Shown: piece after piece, positions 9,434-17,870 of the stretch | How the letters are laid out: each line of letters opens with the position of its first letter | Position numbering within the stretch: position 1 is the stretch's first letter | Assembly: GCF_007829885.1 (NCBI RefSeq) | Contig: NZ_VIWW01000001.1 | Location: forward strand, 1,736,001 to 1,800,000 | Direction of reading: 5' to 3' | Length of the DNA: 64,000 bases | Source: Streptomyces brevispora | GTDB lineage: Bacteria; Actinomycetota; Actinomycetes; Streptomycetales; Streptomycetaceae | Translations under genes and position numbers: made by a program | Notes under the pieces: model-generated | What the model saw: only the letters and a program-made list of their open reading frames with translations | Told to the model about the DNA's origin: nothing | Database searches by the model: none

Positions 9434-11353
9434 TCAGAGGTGGGGGCGTCGGTCGGTGACATGGCGTTCGTACTCTTCCCGGGCGCTTACCGCCGACGGG
9501 CGAGTGGCCGTTTCGGCCACGGGAACATCCCACCACGCCTGTGCCGGAGGGGGGCCCGACACTGTGTCTGCCGTTTCGGTCTCGACGTAGACACAAGTGG
9601 GACGGTCCTCGGCACGGGCCGCGGCAAGGGCTTCTCGCAGCTCACCGACGGTGTGGGCACGCAGGACCCGCATGCCGAGGGAGGCCGCGTTCGCCGCGAG
9701 ATCGACCGGGAGCGGCGGGCCGGTGAAGCCGCCGTCCGCCGACCGGTGGCGGTAGGCCGTACCGAAGCGTTCGCCGCCGACGGACTCGGAGAGTCCGCCG
9801 ATCGACGCGTACCCGTGGTTCTGCAGGACGACCAGTTTGACGGGCAGGTTCTCCTGGACCGCGGTGACGATCTCGGTGGGATTCATGAGGTACGTGCCGT
9901 CGCCGACGAGCGCCCAGACCGGGCGGCCGCGGGCAGCCAGCTGGACGCCGATCGCGGCGGGGATCTCGTATCCCATGCAGGAGTAGCCGTACTCGACGTG
10001 GTACTGCCCGGGTGAGCGGGTCCGCCAGAGTTTGTGCAGGTCACCGGGGAGCGAACCGGCCGCGTTGATCAGGATGTCGTCGTCGGTGACCAGTTCGTCG
10101 AGGAGACCGAGGACCTGGGTCTGGGTGGGGCGGGCGTCCGGGTCGGGGGTGGCGTAGGCGGCGTCGACGCGCTGCTCCCAGCGGGCCTTGGTGTCGGTGT
10201 ACTCCTCCTCGTACGCGGTGTCGGTGTACTCGTCCTCATACGCGGTGTCGGTTCGGTGGTCGTCGCTTCCCGCCAGTGCGGCGGTGAGGGCTTCGAGGGA
10301 TGCGCGGGCGTCGGCCACGAGCGGGAGCGCGCCGAGCTTGTGGGCGTCGAAGCCGGTGATGTTGAGGTTGAGGAAGCGGACGTCCGGGTTCGCGAAGAGG
10401 GTGGCGGACGCGGTGGTGAAGTCGGAGTAGCGGGTGCCGATCCCGATCACCAGGTCGGCGGTGCGCGCCAGGGCGTCGGCGGTCGCGGTACCCGTGTGGC
10501 CGATGCCGCCGACGTCGGCGGGGTGGTCGTGGCGCAGGGAGCCCTTGCCCGCCTGGGTGGAGGCGACGGGGATCCGGGTGGCGGTGGCGAACGCGGCCAG
10601 GGCCTCCTCGGCCGCGCTGTGACGGACCCCGCCGCCCGCCACGACCAGCGGCCGGCGGGCGGCCCGCACCGCCCGTACCGCCCGGTCGAGCTCGTGCGGA
10701 TCGGGGGCCGGTCTGCGTACGTGCCAGACGCGTTCGGCGAAGAACCCGGCCGGCCAGTCGTAGGCCTCGGCCTGGACGTCCTGGGGCAGCGCGAGCGTGA
10801 CCGCACCGGTCTCCGCCGGGTCGGTGAGGACCCGCATGGCGCGGAGCGCGGCCGGGATCAGCGCCTCTGGGCGGTTGATCCGGTCGAAGTAGCGGGAGAC
10901 GGGACGCAGACAGTCGTTGACCGAGATGCCGCCGTCAAAGGGGACCTCCAACTGCTGGAGTACGGGGTCGGCGGGGCGGGTCGCGAAGGTGTCGCCGGGC
11001 AGCAGCAGGACCGGGAGGTGGTTGATCGTGGCGAGGGCGGCGCCGGTGACGAGATTGGTGGCGCCGGGGCCGATGGAGGTGGTGACGGCGTGCGCGGAGA
11101 GCCGGCCGGACTGGCGGGCGTAGCCGACGGCGGCGTGCACCATGGCCTGCTCGTTGCGGCCCTGGAAGTAGGGCATGGCGGCCCCGGTCTCCAGGAGCGC
11201 CTGGCCGATGCCCGCGACGTTGCCGTGGCCGAAGATCCCCCAGGTGGCGTCGATCAGCCGGTGCCGGCCGCCGTCGCGTTCGGTGTACTGCACGGCGAGG
11301 AAGTCCACCAGCGCCTGAGCGGTGGTGAGACGCCGGGTGAGCGGCGGGGTCAT
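9434..11353 (-). CDS. iolD: 3D-(3,5/4)-trihydroxycyclohexane-1,2-dione hydrolase IolD
   Basis: A ThDP-dependent hydrolase that opens the ring of the diketone made from inosose, giving 5-deoxy-glucuronate. The 639-residue protein has three ThDP-enzyme domains: the N-terminal Pyr domain with conserved Glu68 in RNEQAMVHAA, a central Rossmann-like domain, and the PP domain with the cofactor motif starting GDG at 484-486 and ending Asn512. IolD-specific features include FGHGNVAGIG near the N-terminus. GGAGG lies about seven bases before the ATG. At residues 368-388, before the PP domain, there is a tandem acidic repeat (units AYEDEYTDT and AYEEEYTDT) absent from typical members as I remember them. 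It lies between iolB (40 bases) and iolA (12 bases). Confidence 0.94.
   Translation of the reverse strand: MTPPLTRRLTTAQALVDFLAVQYTERDGGRHRLIDATWGIFGHGNVAGIGQALLETGAAMPYFQGRNEQAMVHAAVGYARQSGRLSAHAVTTSIGPGATNLVTGAALATINHLPVLLLPGDTFATRPADPVLQQLEVPFDGGISVNDCLRPVSRYFDRINRPEALIPAALRAMRVLTDPAETGAVTLALPQDVQAEAYDWPAGFFAERVWHVRRPAPDPHELDRAVRAVRAARRPLVVAGGGVRHSAAEEALAAFATATRIPVASTQAGKGSLRHDHPADVGGIGHTGTATADALARTADLVIGIGTRYSDFTTASATLFANPDVRFLNLNITGFDAHKLGALPLVADARASLEALTAALAGSDDHRTDTAYEDEYTDTAYEEEYTDTKARWEQRVDAAYATPDPDARPTQTQVLGLLDELVTDDDILINAAGSLPGDLHKLWRTRSPGQYHVEYGYSCMGYEIPAAIGVQLAARGRPVWALVGDGTYLMNPTEIVTAVQENLPVKLVVLQNHGYASIGGLSESVGGERFGTAYRHRSADGGFTGPPLPVDLAANAASLGMRVLRAHTVGELREALAAARAEDRPTCVYVETETADTVSGPPPAQAWWDVPVAETATRPSAVSAREEYERHVTDRRPHL
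10191..10252. repeat. 27-bp tandem repeat inside iolD
   Basis: Two 27-bp units (10191-10217 and 10218-10244) and a partial third differ at two positions. They encode a 9-residue acidic, Tyr-rich unit in frame, so the expansion keeps iolD open. It falls in the linker before the C-terminal ThDP domain. Confidence 0.85.
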
Positions 11354-11393
11354 GGGGTCGCCTCCGTTCCACGGGGCGGGAGTTGACGGGTTC

Positions 11394-12278
11394 TCACGCG
11401 CGGTCCTCCCGCCCGTGGAACGGGAGCCTGGGGTCCATGGGCTGGGACGGCCAGGTGTCGCGGATCCAGCCGTGGTCGGGGTGGTCGCGGATCAGCCACT
11501 GCCGCTCCTCCCCCGGGCCCGCCATCACGTTCAGGTAGTACAGCGTGCGGCCGGGCGCGGCGATGGACGGGCCGTGCCAGCCGTCCGGGATGAGGACCGC
11601 GTCGCCGCTGCGGACCTCGGCCAGGACGTCCGTACCACCGGGACGGGACGGGGACACCCGGTGGTAGCCGAGACCGTCGTCCGCCACCTCGAAGTAGTAG
11701 ATCTCCTCCAGGACCGACTCCTCGCCGGGGTGATGCTCGTCGTGCTTGTGCGGCGGGTAGGAGGACCAGTTGCCCCCGGGGGTGAGGACCTCGACAGCGA
11801 TCAGCCGGTCGCAGTCGAAGGTGTCGGCTGCGGCGAAGTTGTGCACCTGCCGGGAGCAGTTGCCGGATCCGCGCAGCTCGACGGGTACCTCCGGCGCGGG
11901 GCCGTAGCGAGCGGGGAGTCGTCGCTCGCACTTCGCTCCTGCCAGGGCGAAGCGGCCCCCTGCGCCGGAGGCGATCTGTGCATGGGCGTCACGCGGTACG
12001 TACGCGAAGTCGGACACCCCGCTGAACACGCTTTCCCGGCCCAGCAGTTCAAAGATCTCATCTGAGGTGTGCACCGTACAGGCACCAGCCAACGGCAGCA
12101 CGATCCATTCGCACTCTCCGGTGACAAGTGTGTGAACACCTCCCGGTTCGAGCTCGACCACACGCAGCCTCGACCGTTCCCAGCCGGCCTGTTCCGGACC
12201 GATGTCGAGGGCGTAGGGGCCGCGCGCCGCACCGCCGGCGGCGACGTGGTACCTCGGTTCCCTCGGTTCTCCGTGCAT
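11394..12278 (-). CDS. iolB: 5-deoxy-glucuronate isomerase IolB
   Basis: Isomerises 5-deoxy-D-glucuronate to 2-deoxy-5-keto-D-gluconate. The 294-residue bicupin protein shows the metal-binding segment with His residues in PPHKHDEHH followed by the EEIYYF strand and the PDGWHGPS motif near the C-terminus. Start choice: the upstream gene's stop overlaps a first ATG at 12284 (ATGA), but the GGAAGGAG is only one base from that codon and seven bases from the ATG at 12278, so I prefer 12278; both remain possible. It is fourth-last in the transcript order iolC, aldolase-like gene, iolB, iolD, iolA. Confidence 0.93.
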   Translation of the reverse strand: MHGEPREPRYHVAAGGAARGPYALDIGPEQAGWERSRLRVVELEPGGVHTLVTGECEWIVLPLAGACTVHTSDEIFELLGRESVFSGVSDFAYVPRDAHAQIASGAGGRFALAGAKCERRLPARYGPAPEVPVELRGSGNCSRQVHNFAAADTFDCDRLIAVEVLTPGGNWSSYPPHKHDEHHPGEESVLEEIYYFEVADDGLGYHRVSPSRPGGTDVLAEVRSGDAVLIPDGWHGPSIAAPGRTLYYLNVMAGPGEERQWLIRDHPDHGWIRDTWPSQPMDPRLPFHGREDRA

Positions 12279-12280
12279 GG

Positions 12281-13198
12281 TCATTCTCCTTCCCTACCCA
12301 TCGCGCCGGGTTCGAGCAGTGATACGGCCGTGTCGACCGCGGCGCCCACGTCCCCGTCGGGCGGGTAGAGCAGCGACCGCCCCACCACCAGCCCCCTGAC
12401 GGTGGGCAGTCGCAGCGCGGTGCGCCATCTCTCGAACGCGCCGTCCTGGTCGCCGCCCACCTCGCCGCCCAGCAGCACGGCGGGCAGCGTGGAGCTCTCC
12501 ATGACCTGCGCCATGTCCTCGGGCTTCTCGGTGACGGGGACCTTGAGCCAGGTGTACGCGGAGGTGCCGGCGAGTCCCGAGGCGATGGCGATGGAGGTGC
12601 TCACCGCCGCGGCGCTCAGGTCGTTGCGGATCTTGCCGCCGGTGCGGCGGCAGAGGAACGGTTCGACGAAGACCGGCAGCCGGTGCGCGGCCATGGCGTC
12701 GATCGCGCGGGCGGTGGTGTGCATCGTGTCGAGGGAACCGGGGTCGTGGTAGTCGATCCGCAGCAGGAGCTTGCCCGCGTCGAAGCCGAGCCGGGCGAGA
12801 TCCTCGGGACGGTGGCCGGTGAACCGGTCGTCGAGCTCGAAGGCGGCACCGGCCAGTCCGCCACGGTTCATCGAGCCGATGACCACCTTGTCCTCCAGCG
12901 CGCCCAGGAGCAGCAGGTCGTCGAGGATGTCGGCGGTGGCGAGGACTCCGTCGACGCCGGGTCTGGAGAGCGCCAGACAGAGCCGGTTCAGCAGCTCGAA
13001 CCGGTTGGCCATGGCGAGTTCACGCTCGCCGACGGCCAGTGAGCCGCGGGCGGGATGATCGGCGGCGATGATCATCAGCCGCCCGCTGCTGCCGACGAAC
13101 GGCCGCCTGCGACGCCGGGCGGCGGCCTCGGCGACCGCTTCCGGGTGGTGCATGCGCAGGTGGACGAGGTCGGAGACGGAAGAGGCCGGGGCCGTCAT
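12281..13198 (-). CDS. Cgl0159-family TIM-barrel aldolase-like protein
   Basis: A 305-residue (beta/alpha)8 protein of the family named after Corynebacterium glutamicum Cgl0159, found in actinobacterial inositol clusters. Visible landmarks are MIIAADHPARG (barrel strand 1), RGGLAG, LRIDYHDPGS, VEPFL and a probable Schiff-base lysine in YTWLKVPV. By position in the pathway it may take the place of IolJ and cleave 2-deoxy-5-keto-gluconate-6-phosphate; that is inference. Its ATG overlaps the iolC stop (ATGA, 13195-13198), and its stop overlaps the first possible ATG of iolB, so the three are tightly coupled. The C-terminal LEPGAMGREGE tail is short and polar. Confidence 0.85.
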   Translation of the reverse strand: MTAPASSVSDLVHLRMHHPEAVAEAAARRRRRPFVGSSGRLMIIAADHPARGSLAVGERELAMANRFELLNRLCLALSRPGVDGVLATADILDDLLLLGALEDKVVIGSMNRGGLAGAAFELDDRFTGHRPEDLARLGFDAGKLLLRIDYHDPGSLDTMHTTARAIDAMAAHRLPVFVEPFLCRRTGGKIRNDLSAAAVSTSIAIASGLAGTSAYTWLKVPVTEKPEDMAQVMESSTLPAVLLGGEVGGDQDGAFERWRTALRLPTVRGLVVGRSLLYPPDGDVGAAVDTAVSLLEPGAMGREGE

Positions 13199-14463
13199 GA
13201 GGCCGCTCCGGATTCGGTGGGGGTGGGAGGGGGGTTGGCCTTGGCGGGGGCGGGTGGGGGTTGGGGCGCCGCGGCGGGTGGGGGCTCGGCGGGGGCGGGT
13301 GGGGGCGATGCGGCGGGTGGGGCGTTGGTCGGGGCGGCTGGGGATGCTGCGGCGGGTGTGCCTTCGGCGGGGGCGTCGGGGCGGGGGGTCGTGGCGGTGA
13401 CGGAGCCTGCGGTGAGGGCGGCCTCGACCTCGTGCGGGAACGGCATCGCGGAGGAGCAGGCGAGCCTGGAGGCGACGATGGCGCCCGCGGCGTTGGCGTA
13501 CCGCATGATGCGGGCGGTGTCCCAGCCGGCGAGCAGGCCGTGACAGAGCGCGCCGCCGAACGCGTCGCCGGCGCCGAGTCCGTTGACCACCTCGACCGGA
13601 AGCGGCGGGACATCGGCGACCGTGCCGTCGCGGTGGACCGCGAGGACGCCTCCGGGGCCCTGTTTGACGACGGCGAGCTCGACCCCGGCGGCGAGGAGGG
13701 CGCGGGCCGCGGCGTACGGTTCGCGCTCGCCGGTCGCGATCTCGCACTCGTCGAGGTTGCCCACGGCGACGGTGGCGTGGGCGAGTGCCTCGCGGTAGCG
13801 CGCGGAGGCGGCGGGGTGGGGCGGGGCGTCCGCCGCGGGGCGGGGCCGATTGTTCGCCGCGGTGTCCGGTGGGCCGTCCGCCGCGGAGTTGGGCCGATTG
13901 TCCAGTGGGCCGTCCGCCGCGGCCCCCGGTGGCGATTCCCAGAACATCGGGCGCCAGTCGAGGTCGAAGACGGTGATCCCCGAACGGTTCCTGGCCCGCA
14001 GCGCGGCGAGCGTCGCCGAGCAACTGGGTTCGGCACAGAGTCCGGTGCCGGTCATCCAGAAGACCCGGGCGGATCGGACGGCCTCCAGGTCCAGCTCCGA
14101 CGCGTGGATGTCCAGGTCCGGGGCCTTGGGCTGCCGGTAGAAGTAGAGCGGGAAGTCGTCGGGCGGGAAGATCTCGCAGAAGGTGACAGGGGTCGGGTAC
14201 TCGCCGACGGCCGTCACCCATCGGTCGTCCACGCCGAACTCCCGGAGCTGCTGGTGGAGGTACTCCCCGAACGCGTCCTGCCCCGTCCGGGTCACCACCG
14301 CGACGCGTCGGCCCAGGCGGGCTGCCGCGACGGCGACATTGGTGGGCGAACCTCCGAGGAACTTCCCGAAGGCCTCCACCCGGGCGAGCGGCAGGCCCGT
14401 CTGCAGAGGGTAGAGATCCACTCCGATCCGGCCCATGGTGATCACGTCGTACGGCTCAGGCAT
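13195..14463 (-). CDS. iolC: 5-dehydro-2-deoxygluconokinase IolC
   Basis: A PfkB-family sugar kinase that phosphorylates 2-deoxy-5-keto-D-gluconate. It has the GRIGVDLYPL start, the GGSPTNVAVA substrate segment at 37-46, and the catalytic motif GLGAGDAFGG ending at about 304. ATG at 14463 is preceded by AAGGGA; the frame extends upstream but without conserved sequence. Two oddities stand out in the 422-residue protein: an insertion at 178-220 built of repeated AADGP/NRP-type units, and a Pro/Ala-rich tail from about 352 to 422 that is probably disordered. Neither touches the catalytic motif. It is the first gene of the minus-strand inositol operon and lies opposite the IolE-like gene across a palindromic operator. 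Confidence 0.92.
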   Translation of the reverse strand: MPEPYDVITMGRIGVDLYPLQTGLPLARVEAFGKFLGGSPTNVAVAAARLGRRVAVVTRTGQDAFGEYLHQQLREFGVDDRWVTAVGEYPTPVTFCEIFPPDDFPLYFYRQPKAPDLDIHASELDLEAVRSARVFWMTGTGLCAEPSCSATLAALRARNRSGITVFDLDWRPMFWESPPGAAADGPLDNRPNSAADGPPDTAANNRPRPAADAPPHPAASARYREALAHATVAVGNLDECEIATGEREPYAAARALLAAGVELAVVKQGPGGVLAVHRDGTVADVPPLPVEVVNGLGAGDAFGGALCHGLLAGWDTARIMRYANAAGAIVASRLACSSAMPFPHEVEAALTAGSVTATTPRPDAPAEGTPAAASPAAPTNAPPAASPPPAPAEPPPAAAPQPPPAPAKANPPPTPTESGAAS

Positions 14464-14540
14464 CCGTGTCCCTTCGACGACCGGTACGGCGGTCGGCTGA
14501 CGCAACCGCCGGCCCCCGGTCTAACTCCTCCCCCGAATAC

Positions 14541-14580
14541 TGTCAATGATTAGTCCGGACATACGGACTAATGCTTGACA
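14541..14580. promoter_or_regulatory. Divergent inositol-operon promoter with palindromic operator
   Basis: A perfect 9-bp inverted repeat, ATTAGTCCG (14549-14557) and CGGACTAAT (14564-14572) around GACATA, is flanked on each side by TTGACA: 14575-14580 on the + strand and 14541-14546 on the - strand. The whole 40 bp is a near-palindrome with one central axis. It sits between divergent iolC and the IolE-like gene, so one dimeric repressor could close both promoters. No regulator gene lies next to it. The -10 boxes are weak. Confidence 0.75.
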
Positions 14581-14611
14581 CTCGTCTCCCCGGGCAGTGA
14601 GGCTTGATCCC

Positions 14612-15538
14612 ATGACCACCTCCGCATCCGCTCCGGCCCGCATCCGCATCGGCTCCGCGCCCGACTCCTGGGGGGTGTGGTTCCCCGACGATCCAGGACA
14701 GGTGCCCTGGCGCCGCTTCCTCGACGAGGTCTCCACCGCGGGTTACGAGTGGATCGAACTCGGCCCGTACGGCTACCTCCCGACCGACCCGGCCCGCCTC
14801 GCCGACGAGACCCGCAGCCGCGGGCTCACCGTTTCGGCGGGCACCGTTTTCACCGGATTGCACCACGGTCCGGGCATCTGGGAACGGACCTGGGCGCATG
14901 TCGCCGACATCGCGGCGCTCACCACGGCAATGGGCGCCGACCATCTCGTGGTCATCCCGTCGTTCTGGCGCGATGACAAGACAGGTGAGGTGCTGGAGGA
15001 CCGCACCCTCACGGTGGAGCAGTGGAGTGACCTCACCACGCAGACGGAGCGGCTGGGGCGCGAGGTGCAGGACCGCTACGGCCTGCGCATCGTCGTCCAC
15101 CCGCACGCCGACACCCATATCGACAGCGAGGAGAACGTCAGCCGCTTCCTCGACGCCACCGATCCCGACCTGGTCTCGCTCTGCCTCGACACCGGGCACT
15201 ACGCCTACTGCGGCGGCGACAGCGTCAAGCTGATCGAGACCTACGGCGAACGGATCGGCTATCTGCACCTCAAGCAGGTCGACCCGGAGATCCTGGCCGA
15301 AGTGGCCGCGAACGAGGTGCCGTTCGGGCCCGCCGTGGCACGCGGGGTGATGTGCGAACCTCCGGGCGGGGTCCCCGCCCTGGCGCCCGTGCTGGACGCC
15401 GCCCGCCGGCTGGACGTCGATCTGTTCGCGATCGTCGAGCAGGACATGTACCCGTGCCCGCCCGACAAGCCGTTCCCGATCGCCCGCCGTACCCGGGAGT
15501 TCCTGCGCTCCTGCGGCAGCCCGCAGCAGTCCTCCTGA
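14612..15538 (+). CDS. TIM-barrel isomerase/dehydratase, IolE-like (probable inosose dehydratase)
   Basis: A 308-residue AP-endonuclease-2-type TIM barrel. The opening (IGSAPDSWGVWFPDD, then ELGPYGYLPTDP) matches the actinobacterial group usually placed with inosose dehydratase IolE, which removes water from 2-keto-myo-inositol. Likely metal ligands are in VHPHADTHID and CLDTGHYAYCGGD. I chose ATG 14612; a GTG at 14597 in the same frame is possible, and the Shine-Dalgarno for either is weak (GTGAGG). It diverges from iolC across the shared operator, which supports an inositol role. It could instead be an IolI- or IolH-type isomerase; the family alone does not settle the reaction. Confidence 0.85.
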   Translation: MTTSASAPARIRIGSAPDSWGVWFPDDPGQVPWRRFLDEVSTAGYEWIELGPYGYLPTDPARLADETRSRGLTVSAGTVFTGLHHGPGIWERTWAHVADIAALTTAMGADHLVVIPSFWRDDKTGEVLEDRTLTVEQWSDLTTQTERLGREVQDRYGLRIVVHPHADTHIDSEENVSRFLDATDPDLVSLCLDTGHYAYCGGDSVKLIETYGERIGYLHLKQVDPEILAEVAANEVPFGPAVARGVMCEPPGGVPALAPVLDAARRLDVDLFAIVEQDMYPCPPDKPFPIARRTREFLRSCGSPQQSS

Positions 15539-15665
15539 CACGCCGAACAACCCCCGGACGTGACGTGACGGCGGTGCGCGGTGTTGTCCTCGATGAGAAA
15601 GCCCGAGCGCGGCCATCACCGCGCCCCGGCGCCGCCCCCACACCCCCCACGAGGAGCAACTCACC

Positions 15666-16037
15666 GTGATCCGCAAAACGCCGCCGTTCCGCCGGACTGC
15701 CGGGGCCTCGGCCCTCGCCGCGCTCGCCCTGGCCACCGCCCTCGCCGCTGCCCCCGCCGTCGCGGCCGACGACAGCAACGCACCGCCGCCCGGCTCCAGC
15801 CCGGTCTGCGCCTTCTACGACGGTGACGGGCTGACCGCCTTCGGCGAACAGGGCGACCGGGTCTCCCAGGTGCAGTGCATCCTGGCCAACCGGCGCTACC
15901 TGCCGTGGGAGGCGGTGAACGGCACGTTCGATACGCAGACCCTCGCCGCCGTCCAGCGCTTCCAGGCCGATCACCCGCCGCTCGTACCGGACGGCCTCGT
16001 CGGCCCGAACACCTGGTCAGCGCTCTGGCACGCATAA
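15666..16037 (+). CDS. Secreted peptidoglycan-binding-like protein
   Basis: A 123-residue exported protein: a basic N-terminus, an Ala-rich signal peptide to about residue 34 (APAVAA, then DDSN), a short Pro/Ser linker, and a single PG_binding_1-type module (VSQVQCILANRRYL to GLVGPNTWSAL). Two cysteines (Cys48 and Cys71 approximately) may form a disulfide outside. GTG start with GAGGAG about nine bases upstream. It has no catalytic domain, so it may act as a cell-wall ligand or small structural protein. Confidence 0.82.
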   Translation: MIRKTPPFRRTAGASALAALALATALAAAPAVAADDSNAPPPGSSPVCAFYDGDGLTAFGEQGDRVSQVQCILANRRYLPWEAVNGTFDTQTLAAVQRFQADHPPLVPDGLVGPNTWSALWHA

Positions 16038-16174
16038 CAACTGAGGGCGGCGGCCGGGTGCCGGTCAGCCAGGCGGTCAGGCGGGCCGGCGGTCAGACGG
16101 GCCGGCGGTGAGAAGACCTGATCCAGGACTGGCCGCCGCCCTGCACCACCCGCATCGCCCCGCACCATCCCGCA

Positions 16175-17155
16175 TCACATCTCATCGCACAAACGGCTGC
16201 GAGGCGGGGCGCCGAAACGGGCCAGGCAGTGCCAGACCCTCTTCAGCGACTGCGTCGCGTAACGGCCGGTGCGGGCGGCGTCCCCGATGATCCGGGGATC
16301 CAGCATGCCATCCCGGGAAATCTCCGCACCGAGGTCGACGAACTCCTGCCCGCGATAGTCCGCGTGCCGACGCAGCTCCGCCAGGGTCAGGCGGAATCCA
16401 CTGTGCCATTCCGTGCGGCAGGGCAGTCTTCGTGCGGCCTCCTCCACCGCGGTGCCGCGGAAGCTCGGGTCGAGGACCAGCGCCTCCAGATGCCGGTCGA
16501 GCAGGACCGGGCCGTGCACCTGCGCCTCGATGTAGTCGTCGAGCGCGTCCCGGCTGTCGGACTCCGCCAGTTCGATGAGCGACATCCGGTCGGCGACACC
16601 GAAGTCCGCGGGCTCTGTCGCACTGTCCGGGTAGCAGAAGGTGGCGCGCTCCAGCGCCTGCGCGGTCAGCCTGAAGTGCGCCGAGCCGAAACGTGGTGCC
16701 GCCCCGGTCTCCTGACGCCGGAAGTTCAACGCCCCGTACACCGGTCGCTGCTCGCCGGGCACGCTGTCGTACGCACCACCGAAGATCCGGCTCTCCCAGC
16801 GCCACCGGTCACCGCCCGGGTGTGCCGTCAGCCCGCCGTTGCCGGTGCCGGTGACGAACTGCGAACGGTAGACACCGTCCTGGGCGAGCCCGACCAGGAT
16901 CGGACGACCGCCCGCCATCCGGTCCGGATGGAAGTTGAGCGTCACCGGTACGGAACGGTCGAGCGGCTGCCCGCAGGAGCGGGAGGCCACGTGCCTCAGG
17001 GCGCGCGTCTGCGCCGAATCCGGCGCGTGCGAGTGACGGCGCGGTGGTGGTGGAGGCGGTGGTGGCGGTGGTGGAGGCGGCGGTGGCGGTGGCGGTAAGA
17101 GTGGTGGGGTGGGCAGGGGCTTGGGGGTCATTGGAGGCGGCGAGTCAGCGGTCAC
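16175..17155 (-). CDS. DUF3626 family protein with polyproline N-terminus
   Basis: Residues from about 50 onward fit DUF3626: LNFHPDR, RPILVGLAQDGVYRSQF, the GG-WRWESRIFGGAYD segment, RPVYGALNF and a long helical C-terminal half. The family has no established function that I know of. The N-terminal 40 residues carry an almost pure proline tract (18 prolines in a row) encoded by CCA/CCG/CCT repeats. The start is uncertain: GTG at 17155 opens the longest frame, ATG at 17131 is also possible, and neither has a clear Shine-Dalgarno; translation could begin after the tract. It converges on the PG-binding gene. Confidence 0.75.
   Translation of the reverse strand: MTADSPPPMTPKPLPTPPLLPPPPPPPPPPPPPPPPPPRRHSHAPDSAQTRALRHVASRSCGQPLDRSVPVTLNFHPDRMAGGRPILVGLAQDGVYRSQFVTGTGNGGLTAHPGGDRWRWESRIFGGAYDSVPGEQRPVYGALNFRRQETGAAPRFGSAHFRLTAQALERATFCYPDSATEPADFGVADRMSLIELAESDSRDALDDYIEAQVHGPVLLDRHLEALVLDPSFRGTAVEEAARRLPCRTEWHSGFRLTLAELRRHADYRGQEFVDLGAEISRDGMLDPRIIGDAARTGRYATQSLKRVWHCLARFGAPPRSRLCDEM
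17041..17098. repeat. GGTGG/GGCGG trinucleotide tract encoding polyproline
   Basis: A run of GGT, GGA and GGC triplets on the + strand (proline codons on the minus strand) inside the DUF3626 frame. Such tracts slip easily in replication and sequencing, so its exact length may be wrong or variable. Confidence 0.85.
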
Positions 17156-17196
17156 GGGCGCAGTCTGGCGCAGCGCGGCCGGCCGTTGCCTCCGGT

Positions 17197-17538
17197 TTAC
17201 GGGGCGCTCGGCCCCGCTGCGGGGGCATCGGACCCCATAGCCCGGACGGCCTCCGCGTCCTTCGACAGGTTCACCGCCTGGAGCAGGCTCAGCCCCCGCT
17301 CGGCCGTGCGCAGCGCCTTGATCGCCGCCACGGTGCCGGGCGGCCCGTCGTACCCGGTCGACGCCATCCTTCGCAGGGCCCAGCGGCCGCGCAGTTCCGC
17401 GTCCGGAACCGCACCGGCCTCGGCGGTGAGAGCCACGGCCCTTTCCAGGCCGGGGCGTTCCTCCGCGGACGCGGTGTCCAGGGCCCGCCGGAGCACGGTG
17501 TCGATGTCGTCCGCCTCGCGCAGTACGAGGACAGCCAT
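17197..17538 (-). CDS. Small hypothetical helical protein
   Basis: A 113-residue protein of unknown family. It is acidic and helical by composition, with a repeated pattern of Leu/Ala-rich amphipathic segments (DDIDTVLRRALDTASAEERPG, then RGRWALRRMASTGYDGP) and no membrane segment or cysteine. The ATG at 17538 has GGGAAG six to seven bases upstream, which is better than the in-frame ATG at 17562. It has no clear operon partner. The pattern of short helices could be a HEAT-like or ankyrin-like fragment, but I see no diagnostic motif. Confidence 0.6.
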   Translation of the reverse strand: MAVLVLREADDIDTVLRRALDTASAEERPGLERAVALTAEAGAVPDAELRGRWALRRMASTGYDGPPGTVAAIKALRTAERGLSLLQAVNLSKDAEAVRAMGSDAPAAGPSAP

Positions 17539-17870
17539 GTTCTGCTTCCCGAAACCAGTCATGAAGCGATCATGCCCGGAATCGGCGACGGCCTCACCGG
17601 AGTTGAGGCACATCTGAGGTGTGGAAGACGGAACACTTGTCCCGGCAGTACGCAGCCCCTTTACCCCAGTGCACCCCATCCGTCACAGAGATCACTCTCT
17701 CGTCACACATATCTCCGTTACGCGATATTTCCGTCACAGTCGCTCAACAGCCCCTCCCCGCCCCCCACCGTCCTCGTTCACCGGACACAGGCTGAGTGAT
17801 CGTCAGCGTCCTTTCCGCAGCTCCCCCGACGGCCCCCAGGCTGCCGCTGCGGTGCAGAGAGGTGTCACTT
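17539..17870. other. Divergent intergenic region with CGTCACA repeats
   Basis: No coding frame. It separates the minus-strand hypothetical gene from a plus-strand HTH gene. CGTCACA occurs at 17681, 17701 and 17732, with a related CGTTACG at 17714, in an otherwise T-rich stretch (ATATCTCC, GATATTTCC) unusual for this genome. This is a plausible regulatory region, perhaps multiple binding sites of one regulator. Confidence 0.5.

Noticed and set aside
12281..14221. A 646-codon minus-strand frame covering the aldolase-like gene and part of iolC
   Set aside because: Only the last 305 codons, from the ATG at 13198, are conserved; the upstream half is iolC read in the wrong frame.
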